DNA of 27,489 nt from SKLM01 sp964514285 (GTDB taxonomy: Bacteria > Chloroflexota > Anaerolineae > B4-G1), in contig CAZEQC010000045.1 of the NCBI GenBank assembly GCA_964514285.1, positions 1 to 27,489 of the forward strand. The letters are read 5' to 3'. Both the position numbers and the translations under genes were made by a program. Below the pieces are notes generated by a model. It saw only the letters and a program-made list of their open reading frames with translations, did not search any database and was not told the DNA's origin. Of this stretch, positions 1-7,479 are shown piece by piece; the stretch's first letter is position 1; each line of letters starts with the position of its first letter.

Positions 1-646
1 CACCGTGTCTGAGGAGCTGTCGTTCATCAACGTTCACTACGCCATCGCAGCCGCCACCTGGTTGGGCACCGAGGTCCAGGGGGGCTACGAGTACCAGGGA
101 CGCTCCTACGTAGGGCGCTTCGAGCACGTGCCCGATGTTCAGGCCTGCACCGAGTGCCACGACGCCCACGGCCTGATGGTCCCGGCCGAGGCGTGCAGTC
201 CGTGTCACGTCGCCGTCGCCGACGCGGCGGACCTGCGTGACATCCGCATCAGCGAAGGGGACTTCGACGGCGACGGGGACGAGGAGGAGGGCCTCTACGG
301 GGAGATCGCGACGATGCAGGAGAGGACGTACCCGGCGCTGCAGGCCTACGCCGCTCAGGTCGCGGAGACCCCCATCGTCTATGCCAAGCGTTTCCCCTAC
401 TTCTTCGTGGACACGAACGGCGATGGGGAGGCGGACTCGGAGGAGGTCACCTTCAGCAACCAGTACGGGGCATGGACGCCGCGGCTTCTGCGCGCCGCCT
501 ACAACTACCACTTCTCGCTTCAGGACCAGGGCAGCTACACCCACAACGGGGAGTACGTCCTGCAACTGTTGTACGATACGCTGGACGACCTGGGGCAGCA
601 AGTTTCCCTGGAGACTGGGGATCTGCTGCGTCCTGCGTCCCAGTGA
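1..646 (+). CDS. Multiheme cytochrome c, C-terminal part (5' end outside window)
   Basis: This is the C-terminal 213 or so residues of a c-type cytochrome. The frame stays open to the left edge, so the GTG at position 5 is probably internal. Two heme-attachment motifs are visible, CTECH (residues 48-52 counted from that GTG) and CSPCH (64-68). Two EF-hand-like acidic loops follow: DFDGDGDEEEGL (86-97) and DTNGDGEADSEE (136-147), the second matching the canonical D-x-N-x-DG-x-x-D-x-x-E calcium loop. The final block, with WTPRLLRAAYNYHF and a later THNGEY, resembles the C-terminus of large polyheme cytochromes of the octaheme tetrathionate reductase/membrane-associated type. The protein probably acts outside the membrane in electron transfer. 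A ferric-reductase-like flavocytochrome starts 15 bp downstream, suggesting one redox unit. The number of hemes in the whole protein and its substrate cannot be read from this fragment. Confidence 0.8.
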   Translation, partial: TVSEELSFINVHYAIAAATWLGTEVQGGYEYQGRSYVGRFEHVPDVQACTECHDAHGLMVPAEACSPCHVAVADAADLRDIRISEGDFDGDGDEEEGLYGEIATMQERTYPALQAYAAQVAETPIVYAKRFPYFFVDTNGDGEADSEEVTFSNQYGAWTPRLLRAAYNYHFSLQDQGSYTHNGEYVLQLLYDTLDDLGQQVSLETGDLLRPASQ

Positions 647-661
647 GCCCGGGGGGTACCC

Positions 662-1978
662 ATGCGAAGGAGTCTGAAGGCCGTCTTCTGGATGGCCGTC
701 TACGTGATCTTGGTTGTTGCGCCTCTGATCCTCATACTGGTGATGCCCGGACCGCCGCAGCGGGGGTTCTGGCGCGAGTTCGCCGTGGCGCTGGGCTTCG
801 TCGGCTTATCCCTGATGGGCCTACAGTTCATTCCCACCGCCAGGTTACGGTTCCTGGCAAACGTGTTCCCGATGGATACGCTCTACTACTTCCACCACTG
901 GACCTCGGTTGTGGCCACGCTCTTCATCCTGGCCCATCCCCTGATTCTGGTGGCCGACAATCCCAACGTCCTGATTCTCTTCAATCTGCCCAATGCCTCC
1001 TGGCGGGCCAGGGCCGGGATCGTAGCAGGGCTGGCGGTCCTCGCCCTGACAGGCATATCGGTCTGGCGCAAGGAGCTCAGCGTGGAGTACGAGCGCTGGA
1101 GGGTGGGGCACAACGTTCTGGCCGTCGGGGCGACCGGGCTGGCGCTGTGGCACATCTTCGGCGTCCGCTACTACCTGGCTGCCCCATCCCAGCGTGTGCT
1201 ATGGGTCGCCCTGCCCGTGGTCTGGGCCGCGCTCTTCGGCTACGTGAGGCTCTACAAGCCGTGGAGGATGCGTCAGCATCCCTACCGAATCGTGGAGATT
1301 CAAGAGGAGCGCGGCGACTGTTGGACGCTGGTCATTGATCCCCAGGGTCATCCCGGGCTGACCTTCGAGCCGGGCCAATTCGCGTGGCTGACGGTCGAAC
1401 GGTCGCCCTTCGCGATCCGGGAGCACCCGTTCTCCTTCACCTCCAGCGCGGAGGTGGACGAGACGCTCTGCTTCACCATCAAGGAGCTGGGGGACTTCAC
1501 CTCTCAAGTGAAGGAGCTGGAGCCCGGCACCAGGGTCTACGTGGACGGGCCCTACGGCCTGTTCAGCATGGAGGAGTACGAGGCGCCAGGCTACGTCTTC
1601 CTGGCGGGCGGCATCGGCTCGGCGCCGATGATCAGCATGCTGAGGACGATGGCGGACCGGAACGACGAGCGCTGCCTCTGTATGTTCTACGGCAACCCCA
1701 CCTGGGAGGGGGTGACGTTCCGCGAGGAGCTAACGGCGCTGGAGGAGCGGCTTGACCTCGAGGTCGTGCACGTGCTGGAGCATCCGCCGTCGGATTGGGA
1801 GGGCGAGACGGGCTATATCACGACCGACGTCCTGGATCGGCATCTGCCGGAGAACCGAGAGGAGATGGTCTACTTCATCTCTGGTCCCCTGGCTATGATC
1901 CGCGCGGTCAAACAGGAGCTCCGCAAACTGGGCATTCCTCTCAGGCAGATTGAGGAAGAGCGGTACGAGATGGCTTAG
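662..1978 (+). CDS. Ferric-reductase-like flavocytochrome (heme b membrane domain + FAD/NAD(P) reductase)
   Basis: The 438-residue protein has the two-part layout of the ferric reductase/NADPH oxidase family. The N-terminal about 200 residues contain several hydrophobic helices. Two histidine pairs, each with 13 residues between them (H78/H92 and H150/H164), fit the ligands of two stacked b hemes. A ferredoxin-reductase-type module follows, with the FAD motif HPFS (255-258), GPYGLF (296-301), the nucleotide-binding GGIGSAP (316-322) and a C-terminal SGPLAMIRAVKQEL segment. It should carry electrons between NAD(P)H and the membrane or periplasmic side, in either direction. The ATG at 662 is preceded by a G-rich stretch and lies 15 bp after the cytochrome gene, so co-transcription is likely. 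The electron acceptor is inferred only from this neighbour; a role in iron reduction is not shown. Confidence 0.88.
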   Translation: MRRSLKAVFWMAVYVILVVAPLILILVMPGPPQRGFWREFAVALGFVGLSLMGLQFIPTARLRFLANVFPMDTLYYFHHWTSVVATLFILAHPLILVADNPNVLILFNLPNASWRARAGIVAGLAVLALTGISVWRKELSVEYERWRVGHNVLAVGATGLALWHIFGVRYYLAAPSQRVLWVALPVVWAALFGYVRLYKPWRMRQHPYRIVEIQEERGDCWTLVIDPQGHPGLTFEPGQFAWLTVERSPFAIREHPFSFTSSAEVDETLCFTIKELGDFTSQVKELEPGTRVYVDGPYGLFSMEEYEAPGYVFLAGGIGSAPMISMLRTMADRNDERCLCMFYGNPTWEGVTFREELTALEERLDLEVVHVLEHPPSDWEGETGYITTDVLDRHLPENREEMVYFISGPLAMIRAVKQELRKLGIPLRQIEEERYEMA

Positions 1979-1997
1979 ATAGATAGGGAGTTGTGCT

Positions 1998-2090
1998 ATG
2001 GAATGGGTGTATGCGAGGTGGTTGATCTACCTGACGGTCGTGTTGGTCCTGGCGCTGGCTATGCTGGTTGCCGCTCCGCTGCCGGCATAG
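1998..2090 (+). CDS. 30-residue single-pass membrane peptide
   Basis: This short frame runs from ATG 1998 to TAG 2090, with GGGAG at 1986-1990 as ribosome binding site, 7 nt before the start. The product begins MEWVYARW and continues as one hydrophobic helix rich in Leu, Val and Ala, ending APLPA. It lies 19 bp after the flavocytochrome gene and 45 bp before the ATG of the next gene. Small helical subunits of this kind often accompany respiratory membrane complexes, so it may be an accessory subunit of the neighbouring redox pair; that is inference. No family is recognised. Against it being real, the frame is short and could arise by chance. Confidence 0.5.
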   Translation: MEWVYARWLIYLTVVLVLALAMLVAAPLPA

Positions 2091-2135
2091 AGGGGGTAAC
2101 GAGGACGTGTGCGGAGGTGTGCTGTGGGAAATAAG

Positions 2136-3653
2136 ATGACTCGCTTAGGGATGCTCGCTTCGGCGCTCATAGTGGTTCTGGCGGCGTGCACGGCTACGCC
2201 GATGCCGTCACCGACCGCTGCGCCAACGGAGCGTCCCCCTGAGGCGCCCACCACGGGGCCCGCGGCCTCGGCGACGCCGTCTCCCACGGAGGCGGTCACT
2301 GGGGCGCCCACTAGCGAGCCCCCCGCGACGTCGCCGGCGACGGCGACGGAGGAGCTTGCCACAGCTGAACCCACGGTGCCGCCCTTCCAGCCCCGCGTGG
2401 GCCTGGAGCTGGTGGCGGAGGGGCTGACGGCCCCGGTGGATATGGCCGTCCCCGGCGACGGCAGCGGTCGGCTCTTCATCGCCGACCAGATTGGCGTGAT
2501 TCGCGTCCTGACGGCCGAGGGGCAACTGCTGGAGGAGCCGTTCCTCGATATCCGCGACCGCATGGTCGACATCAATCCCGGGTATGACGAGCGGGGACTG
2601 CTGGGCCTGGCCTTCGATCCGAACTTCGAGGAGAGCGGCCTCTTCGCCGTCTACTACAGCGCCCCCTTGGTGGGCGGGGCGCCCTCGGGATGGAACCACA
2701 CCAGCCAGCTTTCCTGGTTCTCCGTCTCTGAGGACGATCCGAACAAAGCCAACCTGGACGCCGAGCTGAGCATTCTGCGGGTGGATCAGCCGCAGGGCAA
2801 CCACAACGGGGGCGAGATCGCCTTCGGGCCCGACGGGTATCTCTATGTCGCCCTGGGCGATGGAGGGGGCGCCAACGATGTCGGCGCCGGCCACGTCGAG
2901 GACTGGTACGAGGCGAACCGCGGCGGCAACGGCCAGGACGTGGAGCAGAACCTGCTGGGCAGCATCCTGCGCATCGACGTCCAGACCCCGGGGCCCTACC
3001 TGGTCCCGGAGGACAACCCGTTTTTCGGTCAGGGGCAGGAGGGGCTTCCGCAGGTCTGGGCCTACGGCCTGCGCAACCCTTACCGCTTCTCCTTCGACGC
3101 CGCGGGCGACCACCAGCTGTTCGTAGCCGACGTCGGCCAGAACCTCTGGGAGGAGGTCAACATCGTCACCAGCGGCGGCAACTACGGCTGGAACGTCAAG
3201 GAGGGGACGAACTGCTTCAGCCCAGCGACGCCCAACGACCCACCCGACGAGTGTCCGGACGCCGAGCCCGATGGGACGCCGCTGGTCGACCCCATCATCG
3301 AGTATCAGAACGCCAACGTCCCCGGCGGGCTGGGCCTCTCGGCCATCGGCGGGTACGTCTATCGCGGTCAGGCGCTGCCCTCCTTCCAGGGCCGTTACGT
3401 CTTCGGGGACTGGAGCAGCAGCTTCAGCACCGCCGCCGGCACGCTCTTCGCGACCGCCGCCCGTCCGACGACCGAGGGCCAGTTGTGGTCGTTCCAGGAG
3501 CTGGAGGTCGCCACCAGCGACGATGGTCAGTTGGGGGCTTTCGTCCTCGGCTTCGGTCAGGACACCGAGAACGAGCTCTACGTGCTGACCACCGGGATGG
3601 CCGGGCCGCAGGGCAATACGGGTAAGGTCTGGAAGCTGGTGCCGGCCGATTGA
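2136..3653 (+). CDS. PQQ-type glucose/sorbosone dehydrogenase, lipoprotein
   Basis: This soluble quinoprotein-type sugar dehydrogenase (six-bladed propeller, GSDH family) is predicted to oxidise an aldose or other sugar outside the cytoplasm. I place the start at ATG 2136, not at the upstream GTG 2109. It then begins with a compact lipoprotein signal, M-T-R-L-G-M followed by a hydrophobic run, with lipobox LAAC and the lipidated Cys at residue 18 of 505. A Pro/Thr/Ala-rich linker of about 65 residues tethers the domain. Family motifs include GLLGLAFDPNF, GNHNGGEIAFGPDGYLY (the His matches the catalytic base position), AYGLRNPYRF (Arg matches the PQQ-contacting position) and ADVGQNLWEEVN followed by GGNYGWN. 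An insertion near residues 360-385 has two Cys. The predicted electron outlet would be the upstream redox proteins, which is inference. The cofactor may differ in this broad family. Confidence 0.88.
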   Translation: MTRLGMLASALIVVLAACTATPMPSPTAAPTERPPEAPTTGPAASATPSPTEAVTGAPTSEPPATSPATATEELATAEPTVPPFQPRVGLELVAEGLTAPVDMAVPGDGSGRLFIADQIGVIRVLTAEGQLLEEPFLDIRDRMVDINPGYDERGLLGLAFDPNFEESGLFAVYYSAPLVGGAPSGWNHTSQLSWFSVSEDDPNKANLDAELSILRVDQPQGNHNGGEIAFGPDGYLYVALGDGGGANDVGAGHVEDWYEANRGGNGQDVEQNLLGSILRIDVQTPGPYLVPEDNPFFGQGQEGLPQVWAYGLRNPYRFSFDAAGDHQLFVADVGQNLWEEVNIVTSGGNYGWNVKEGTNCFSPATPNDPPDECPDAEPDGTPLVDPIIEYQNANVPGGLGLSAIGGYVYRGQALPSFQGRYVFGDWSSSFSTAAGTLFATAARPTTEGQLWSFQELEVATSDDGQLGAFVLGFGQDTENELYVLTTGMAGPQGNTGKVWKLVPAD

Positions 3654-3675
3654 GGGATTGAGGTAAGGAGGACGT

Positions 3676-5124
3676 ATGAGACCGAGAACGAAGATCGTTT
3701 CCACCATCGGCCCGGCCAGCCGAGAGCCGGAGGTGCTACGGACGTTGATCGAGGAGGGCATAGACGTGGCCCGCCTGAACTTCTCTCACGGTGACCCGGA
3801 GACCCATCAGGAGAACGTGGAGCGGATCCGCGCCGCCGCGGAGGAGGTAGGCCGTCCTGTGGCGATTCAGGTCGACCTCCAGGGGCCGAAGCTGCGCATC
3901 GGAGAGGTGGTCCAGGCGGGCGTGGCTCTGATGGAGGGCGAGGAGACCACCCTCATCGTCGACGACATCGTGGGACGGACCCCGAAGGCGATCCCGGTGC
4001 AGAACGAGGCCTTTCCTCAGATCGTCGAGCCAGGCGATCAGGTCCTGCTGGCCGACGGCACGATGGAGCTGGAGGTCCTGTCGACCAGCGAGAGCGAGGT
4101 CCGCTGTCAGGTCCGCGTGGGCGGTCGGCTCACCAGCAACAAGGGCATTAACCTGCCGGGCCTGGCGGCGGACCTGCCGACTATCACGGAGAAGGACCGC
4201 GAGGATCTGGCCCACGCCCTCCGCTGGGGGATCGATTGGATTGCCCTCTCCTTCGTCCGTTCCGCCGAGGGAATTCGTGAACTGAAGGCCCTGATCCAGG
4301 AGCTTACCCCCGAGGATGAGCCGGTGCCCGTGATGGCCAAGATCGAGAAGCCCCAGGCCCTGGACAACCTGCAGGCCATCATCAAGGCGGCCGACGCGGT
4401 GATGGTGGCCCGCGGCGACCTGGGGATCGAGATCCCTCCGGAGGAGGTGCCGATGGAGCAGAAGTGGATCATCGAGGCCTGCAACGAGGCCGGCATTCCG
4501 GTGGTCACGGCGACCCAGATGCTGGAGTCGATGATCCGCAATCCGCGGCCCACCCGAGCGGAGGCCTCCGATGTGGCCAATGCCATCCTGGACGGCACCG
4601 ACGCCGTGATGCTTTCGGGAGAGACGTCGATCGGAAACCATCCGGTGGAGGCGGTGCGGACCATGAGGCGTATCATCCGGGAGGTGGAGGCCACGGGGCC
4701 GGAGGTGCCAGCCCGCGATTTCCAGCCCTCCGAGGAGGAGGAGTGGGAACCCTCGACCGCGGACGCCGTCGGCCACGCCGCCCGGGAGGCGGCTCGGGAC
4801 TTGAATGCCGCGGCGCTCATCACTCCTACGGTCTCCGGCTACACCGCGCGTGTGATGTCGCGGTACCGCCCGCTCCAACCCATCGTCGCGGTGACGCCCA
4901 GCCCCAGCGTGCAGCGGCGCCTCATGCTCCACTGGGGCGTCATTCCCCTGCTGGCTCCCCGCGCCGACAACTCCGATGAGATGATCGAGCACGCCGTGGA
5001 GGCCGCGCTGGAGGAGGGACTGGTGAAGGAAGGGGACACCGTGGTGATTACGGCCGGGGCTGCGCGCTCGGAGCCCGGCACCACCAACCTGATGCGCGTC
5101 TACGTCGTGGAGCAAGAGGGCTGA
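3676..5124 (+). CDS. pyk: Pyruvate kinase, K+-independent type predicted
   Basis: Pyruvate kinase converts phosphoenolpyruvate and ADP to pyruvate and ATP in glycolysis. The 482-residue length is normal for the bacterial enzyme. Visible features are the N-terminal TKIVSTIGPAS, RLNFSHG, the signature VMAKIEKPQAL (catalytic Lys 222, metal ligand Glu 224), VARGDLGIEIP (metal ligand Asp 248), TATQMLESM and LDGTDAVMLSGETSIG. The C-terminal allosteric-type domain ends in GTTNLMRVYVV. The segment LQGPKLRIG (68-76) has Leu, Gln and Lys where K+-dependent enzymes have Thr, Lys and Glu. In published comparisons of the family this marks K+-independent enzymes. AAGGAGG just upstream of the ATG is a strong ribosome binding site. 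It follows the sugar dehydrogenase gene by 22 bp. Confidence 0.97.
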   Translation: MRPRTKIVSTIGPASREPEVLRTLIEEGIDVARLNFSHGDPETHQENVERIRAAAEEVGRPVAIQVDLQGPKLRIGEVVQAGVALMEGEETTLIVDDIVGRTPKAIPVQNEAFPQIVEPGDQVLLADGTMELEVLSTSESEVRCQVRVGGRLTSNKGINLPGLAADLPTITEKDREDLAHALRWGIDWIALSFVRSAEGIRELKALIQELTPEDEPVPVMAKIEKPQALDNLQAIIKAADAVMVARGDLGIEIPPEEVPMEQKWIIEACNEAGIPVVTATQMLESMIRNPRPTRAEASDVANAILDGTDAVMLSGETSIGNHPVEAVRTMRRIIREVEATGPEVPARDFQPSEEEEWEPSTADAVGHAAREAARDLNAAALITPTVSGYTARVMSRYRPLQPIVAVTPSPSVQRRLMLHWGVIPLLAPRADNSDEMIEHAVEAALEEGLVKEGDTVVITAGAARSEPGTTNLMRVYVVEQEG

Positions 5125-5150
5125 GGTCACAGGCAGCATGGTAGAAGCTC

Positions 5151-5174
5151 GCCCTGGATCGCCAGATCCAGGGC
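5151..5174. terminator. Perfect 10-bp hairpin after pyk, possible terminator or palindromic repeat
   Basis: GCCCTGGATC and its exact complement GATCCAGGGC flank a 4-nt loop (GCCA), 26 bp after the pyk stop. No T-run follows, so it is not a classical intrinsic terminator. The core CTGGATC/GATCCAG recurs after the transketolase genes at 7373-7414, which suggests a shared intergenic palindromic element. Confidence 0.5.
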
Positions 5175-5241
5175 TTAATCGGGCACGGCGCGGCGCCTAG
5201 GACGAGCGATTTGAGACAAGAAGACGCACTATGGACGACAC

Positions 5242-5341
5242 AGAATTCGGAAGTCTACGAGGGAGCGTGCTTGGACGGGGATCGCACCCGCGCCAAGGTG
5301 AGCTGTCGATGTGGGGTAGATCTCTCAGACTTCCGAATTCT
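5242..5341. promoter_or_regulatory. 15-bp perfect inverted repeat enclosing 70 bp, transketolase leader
   Basis: The arm AGAATTCGGAAGTCT (5242-5256) is repeated as its exact reverse complement at 5327-5341. With a 2-nt bulge the stem can continue inward by about six further pairs (5259-5264 with 5321-5326). Inside, CTTGG (5270-5274) can pair with CCAAG (5293-5297) and CGGG with CCCG, giving a branched fold. It sits 75 bp upstream of the transketolase start. It could be a structured leader RNA, a pair of operator half-sites or a small palindromic mobile-element relic. I match it to no known riboswitch. Confidence 0.5.
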
Positions 5342-5415
5342 CTATGGGTAGGAAGAGACAACCCCGAGGGAACCCCCGGGGACTAGGTGACGAGACGAAG
5401 AGGAGGTTCGTTAGC

Positions 5416-6381
5416 ATGGTAGATAGAGACGTAGACGTCAGCTCTCCGGCGGAGATGGAGGAACGGCGTTGTCCCTACAACTACTCGATCGACGAGCTGC
5501 AGGACACGGCGTATCGCCTCAGCCGGGACATCATCGAGATGACGACGCGAGCTGGCTCGGGCCACCCGTCCAGCTCCCTTTCGGCCATCGACATCATGAC
5601 GGCGCTCTACTTCGGCGGCGTCATGTGCTACAAGCCGAAGGAACCGGATTGGCCTGAGCGGGACCGCTTCATTCTGAGCAAGGGGCACGGCTGCCCGGCT
5701 CTCTACGCCGTGCTGGCCGAGGCGGGCTACTTCGACGCCAGCCTGCTGGAGACCCTGCGAGAGATCGAGAGCCCCCTGGAGGGACACCCCAACAAACGGG
5801 TGCTGCCGGGCGTCGAGGCGTCGACTGGCTCGCTGGGCCAGGGGCTGTCCATCGGTCTCGGTCACGCCCTGGCCGGCAGACTCGACGATCAACTCTACCA
5901 GGTCTACGTCATGATCGGTGACGGTGAGTCCGAGGAGGGCCAGATTTGGGAGGCTGCCATGTCCGCCGCCAAGTACCGGGTGGACAATCTGACGGCCATA
6001 CTCGACTACAACAAGTTCCAGCAGTCCGGGTCGGTGCGAGACGTCATGCCGACGCTGGAACCCTTGGTGGACAAGTGGGCCGCTTTCGGTTGGGATGTGC
6101 GCGAGATCGACGGCCACGACATGGGGGTCGTCATGCAGGCTCTGCACGACATCCGTACCATCAAGGGACAGCCCCAGCTGATCATCGCCCATACGCTGAA
6201 GGGCAGGGGGCTGTCGGCCTTCGAGGAGAACGACGTTAACCGGAAGCACGGCGTGCCGCTGACCGAGGAAGAGGCCCAGGTCGCCCTGGAGGAGCTGCAC
6301 GAGATGAAGGTCGTCAATGCCTACGCCGAGGCTCACTTCGAGCCGGAGATCACGCCTGAGGACAAGTACGGAGAGATCTAG
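5416..6381 (+). CDS. Transketolase, N-terminal (thiamine diphosphate binding) subunit
   Basis: This is the first half of a transketolase split over two genes. It carries the pyrophosphate-binding domain of the enzyme that moves two-carbon units between sugar phosphates in the pentose phosphate or Calvin-type pathway. I choose ATG 5416, which has AGGAGG at 5401-5406 with 9-nt spacing. The longer frame from 5344 would start inside the inverted repeat and lacks a ribosome binding site. In the 321-residue product, GSGHPSSSLS (48-57), LSKGHG (88-93) and the thiamine-diphosphate motif GDG (168-170) through Asn 199 are intact. The C-terminal half follows after 2 bp, so the two subunits are almost certainly co-translated. 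Such split forms are common in archaea and several bacterial phyla. A sugar-specific relative such as an apulose or DXP-type enzyme cannot be fully excluded. Confidence 0.93.
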   Translation: MVDRDVDVSSPAEMEERRCPYNYSIDELQDTAYRLSRDIIEMTTRAGSGHPSSSLSAIDIMTALYFGGVMCYKPKEPDWPERDRFILSKGHGCPALYAVLAEAGYFDASLLETLREIESPLEGHPNKRVLPGVEASTGSLGQGLSIGLGHALAGRLDDQLYQVYVMIGDGESEEGQIWEAAMSAAKYRVDNLTAILDYNKFQQSGSVRDVMPTLEPLVDKWAAFGWDVREIDGHDMGVVMQALHDIRTIKGQPQLIIAHTLKGRGLSAFEENDVNRKHGVPLTEEEAQVALEELHEMKVVNAYAEAHFEPEITPEDKYGEI

Positions 6382-6383
6382 CT

Positions 6384-7349
6384 ATGGATATTGGAAAGAG
6401 CATTGGACTTGAGTACGGGCTGCCGATCCGCAACGCCTTCGGGGAGACCCTGCGGGAGATCGGGGGGGAGAACCCCAACCTGGTCGTCCTGGACGGCGAC
6501 GTGGGCAACTCGACGCGCACCAACTACTTCCGGGATGTGTACCCGGAGCGGTTCTTCAACGTCGGCATCGCTGAGAGTAACTTGATCGGCACCGCCAGCG
6601 GGCTGGCGGCCGCGGGCAAGGACGTCCTGGCGGCCAGCTTCGCCTGCTTCCTCTTGTGCAACGCCTACGACCAGATCCGCATGTCGATCGCTTTCCCGCA
6701 GGAGAACGTCAAGCTGGTCGGCTCGCACAGCGGGATCAGCATCGGCGAGGACGGGCCCAGCCAGATGGGGATTGAGGACGTTGCGTTGGCCAGCTCGCTG
6801 CCGAATGTCACGGTGGTGGCGCCGGCCGACGAGCCGTCGATGCGGGCGGCGACCCGGGCCATCTTCGAGCACCAGGGGCCGGTCTACTTGCGCAGCGGCC
6901 GTCCCGAGGTCCCAATCGTCTATGAAGGCGGAGATATGGACTTCGAGCTCGGTAAGGCGAACCAACTGCGCGATGGAGACGACGTGACGATCATCGCCTA
7001 TGGCCTCATGGTGGCCGTGGCTCTGGAGGCGGCCGCCGAGCTTCGGCGGGACGGCATTGAGGCCCGGGTGCTCGATATGCACACGGTGAAACCGTTGGAT
7101 CATCAAACCATCGCACGGGCAGCCCAGGAGACAGGGGCCATCGTGACCGCTGAGGAGCATGTCTTGAACGGCGGGCTGGGAGCCGAGGTGGCCCGCTCCG
7201 TGGTGAGGCATTACTCGGTGCCGATGGCGTTCGTGGGCATTGAGAACACATACGCTGAGTCGGGTGAGCCTCAGGAGTTGTTGGCGAGGTATGGTCTGAT
7301 GCCCAGCGACATCAAGGAGGCCGTCAACCGGACGCTGACGCGCAAGTAG
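6384..7349 (+). CDS. Transketolase, C-terminal (pyrimidine-binding) subunit
   Basis: This second transketolase half has 321 residues and starts 2 bp after the N-terminal subunit. It comprises the pyrimidine-binding domain and the C-terminal transketolase domain. Visible are VVLDGDVGNSTRT, FFNVGIAESN (Glu 64 at the position that activates the thiamine ring), the Ala/Gly-rich helix after it, HSGISIGEDGPSQMGIEDVA and PADEPSMRAA. The C-terminal domain has RVLDMHTVKPLD and TAEEHVLNGGLGAEVA. The two halves together total about 640 residues, the size of one ordinary transketolase. The ribosome binding site lies inside the end of the upstream gene, which fits translational coupling. Confidence 0.93.
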   Translation: MDIGKSIGLEYGLPIRNAFGETLREIGGENPNLVVLDGDVGNSTRTNYFRDVYPERFFNVGIAESNLIGTASGLAAAGKDVLAASFACFLLCNAYDQIRMSIAFPQENVKLVGSHSGISIGEDGPSQMGIEDVALASSLPNVTVVAPADEPSMRAATRAIFEHQGPVYLRSGRPEVPIVYEGGDMDFELGKANQLRDGDDVTIIAYGLMVAVALEAAAELRRDGIEARVLDMHTVKPLDHQTIARAAQETGAIVTAEEHVLNGGLGAEVARSVVRHYSVPMAFVGIENTYAESGEPQELLARYGLMPSDIKEAVNRTLTRK

Positions 7350-7356
7350 ACCCAGT

Positions 7357-7414
7357 GGTCCAATCTACCGACCTGGATCGGTCCAATCTGCTCGATCCGG
7401 ATCGTCAGATCCAG
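7357..7414. repeat. Palindrome and direct-repeat cluster after transketolase genes
   Basis: GGTCCAATCT occurs twice (7357-7366 and 7380-7389). CTGGATC (7373-7379) pairs with GATCCAG (7408-7414). Between them lies the 12-bp palindrome CGATCCGGATCG (7393-7404). The 130-bp gap also carries the ribosome binding site of the next gene. The element may serve as a terminator, and it shares its CTGGATC/GATCCAG core with the hairpin after pyk. Confidence 0.45.
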
Positions 7415-7479
7415 ACCGGTAACGATCCCGCAGAAGCCCCTAAGTATTTCGTGTAGTATTAAAGAGTAGGAGGTGACGT

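Noticed and set aside
2208..3761. Long minus-strand open frame opposite the sugar dehydrogenase
   Set aside because: High GC leaves antisense frames open; the + frame carries all family motifs and the minus frame none.
5270..5319. Possible twister-sister ribozyme or known riboswitch in the transketolase leader
   Set aside because: An ACCCGC-like loop is present, but the remaining conserved bases and junction arrangement do not match what I remember of these classes.
5231..5386. Open frame of 51 codons (begins MDDTEFGSLRG) spanning the inverted repeat
   Set aside because: No ribosome binding site, unremarkable composition, and both arms of the perfect inverted repeat would be coding; the repeat explains the sequence better.
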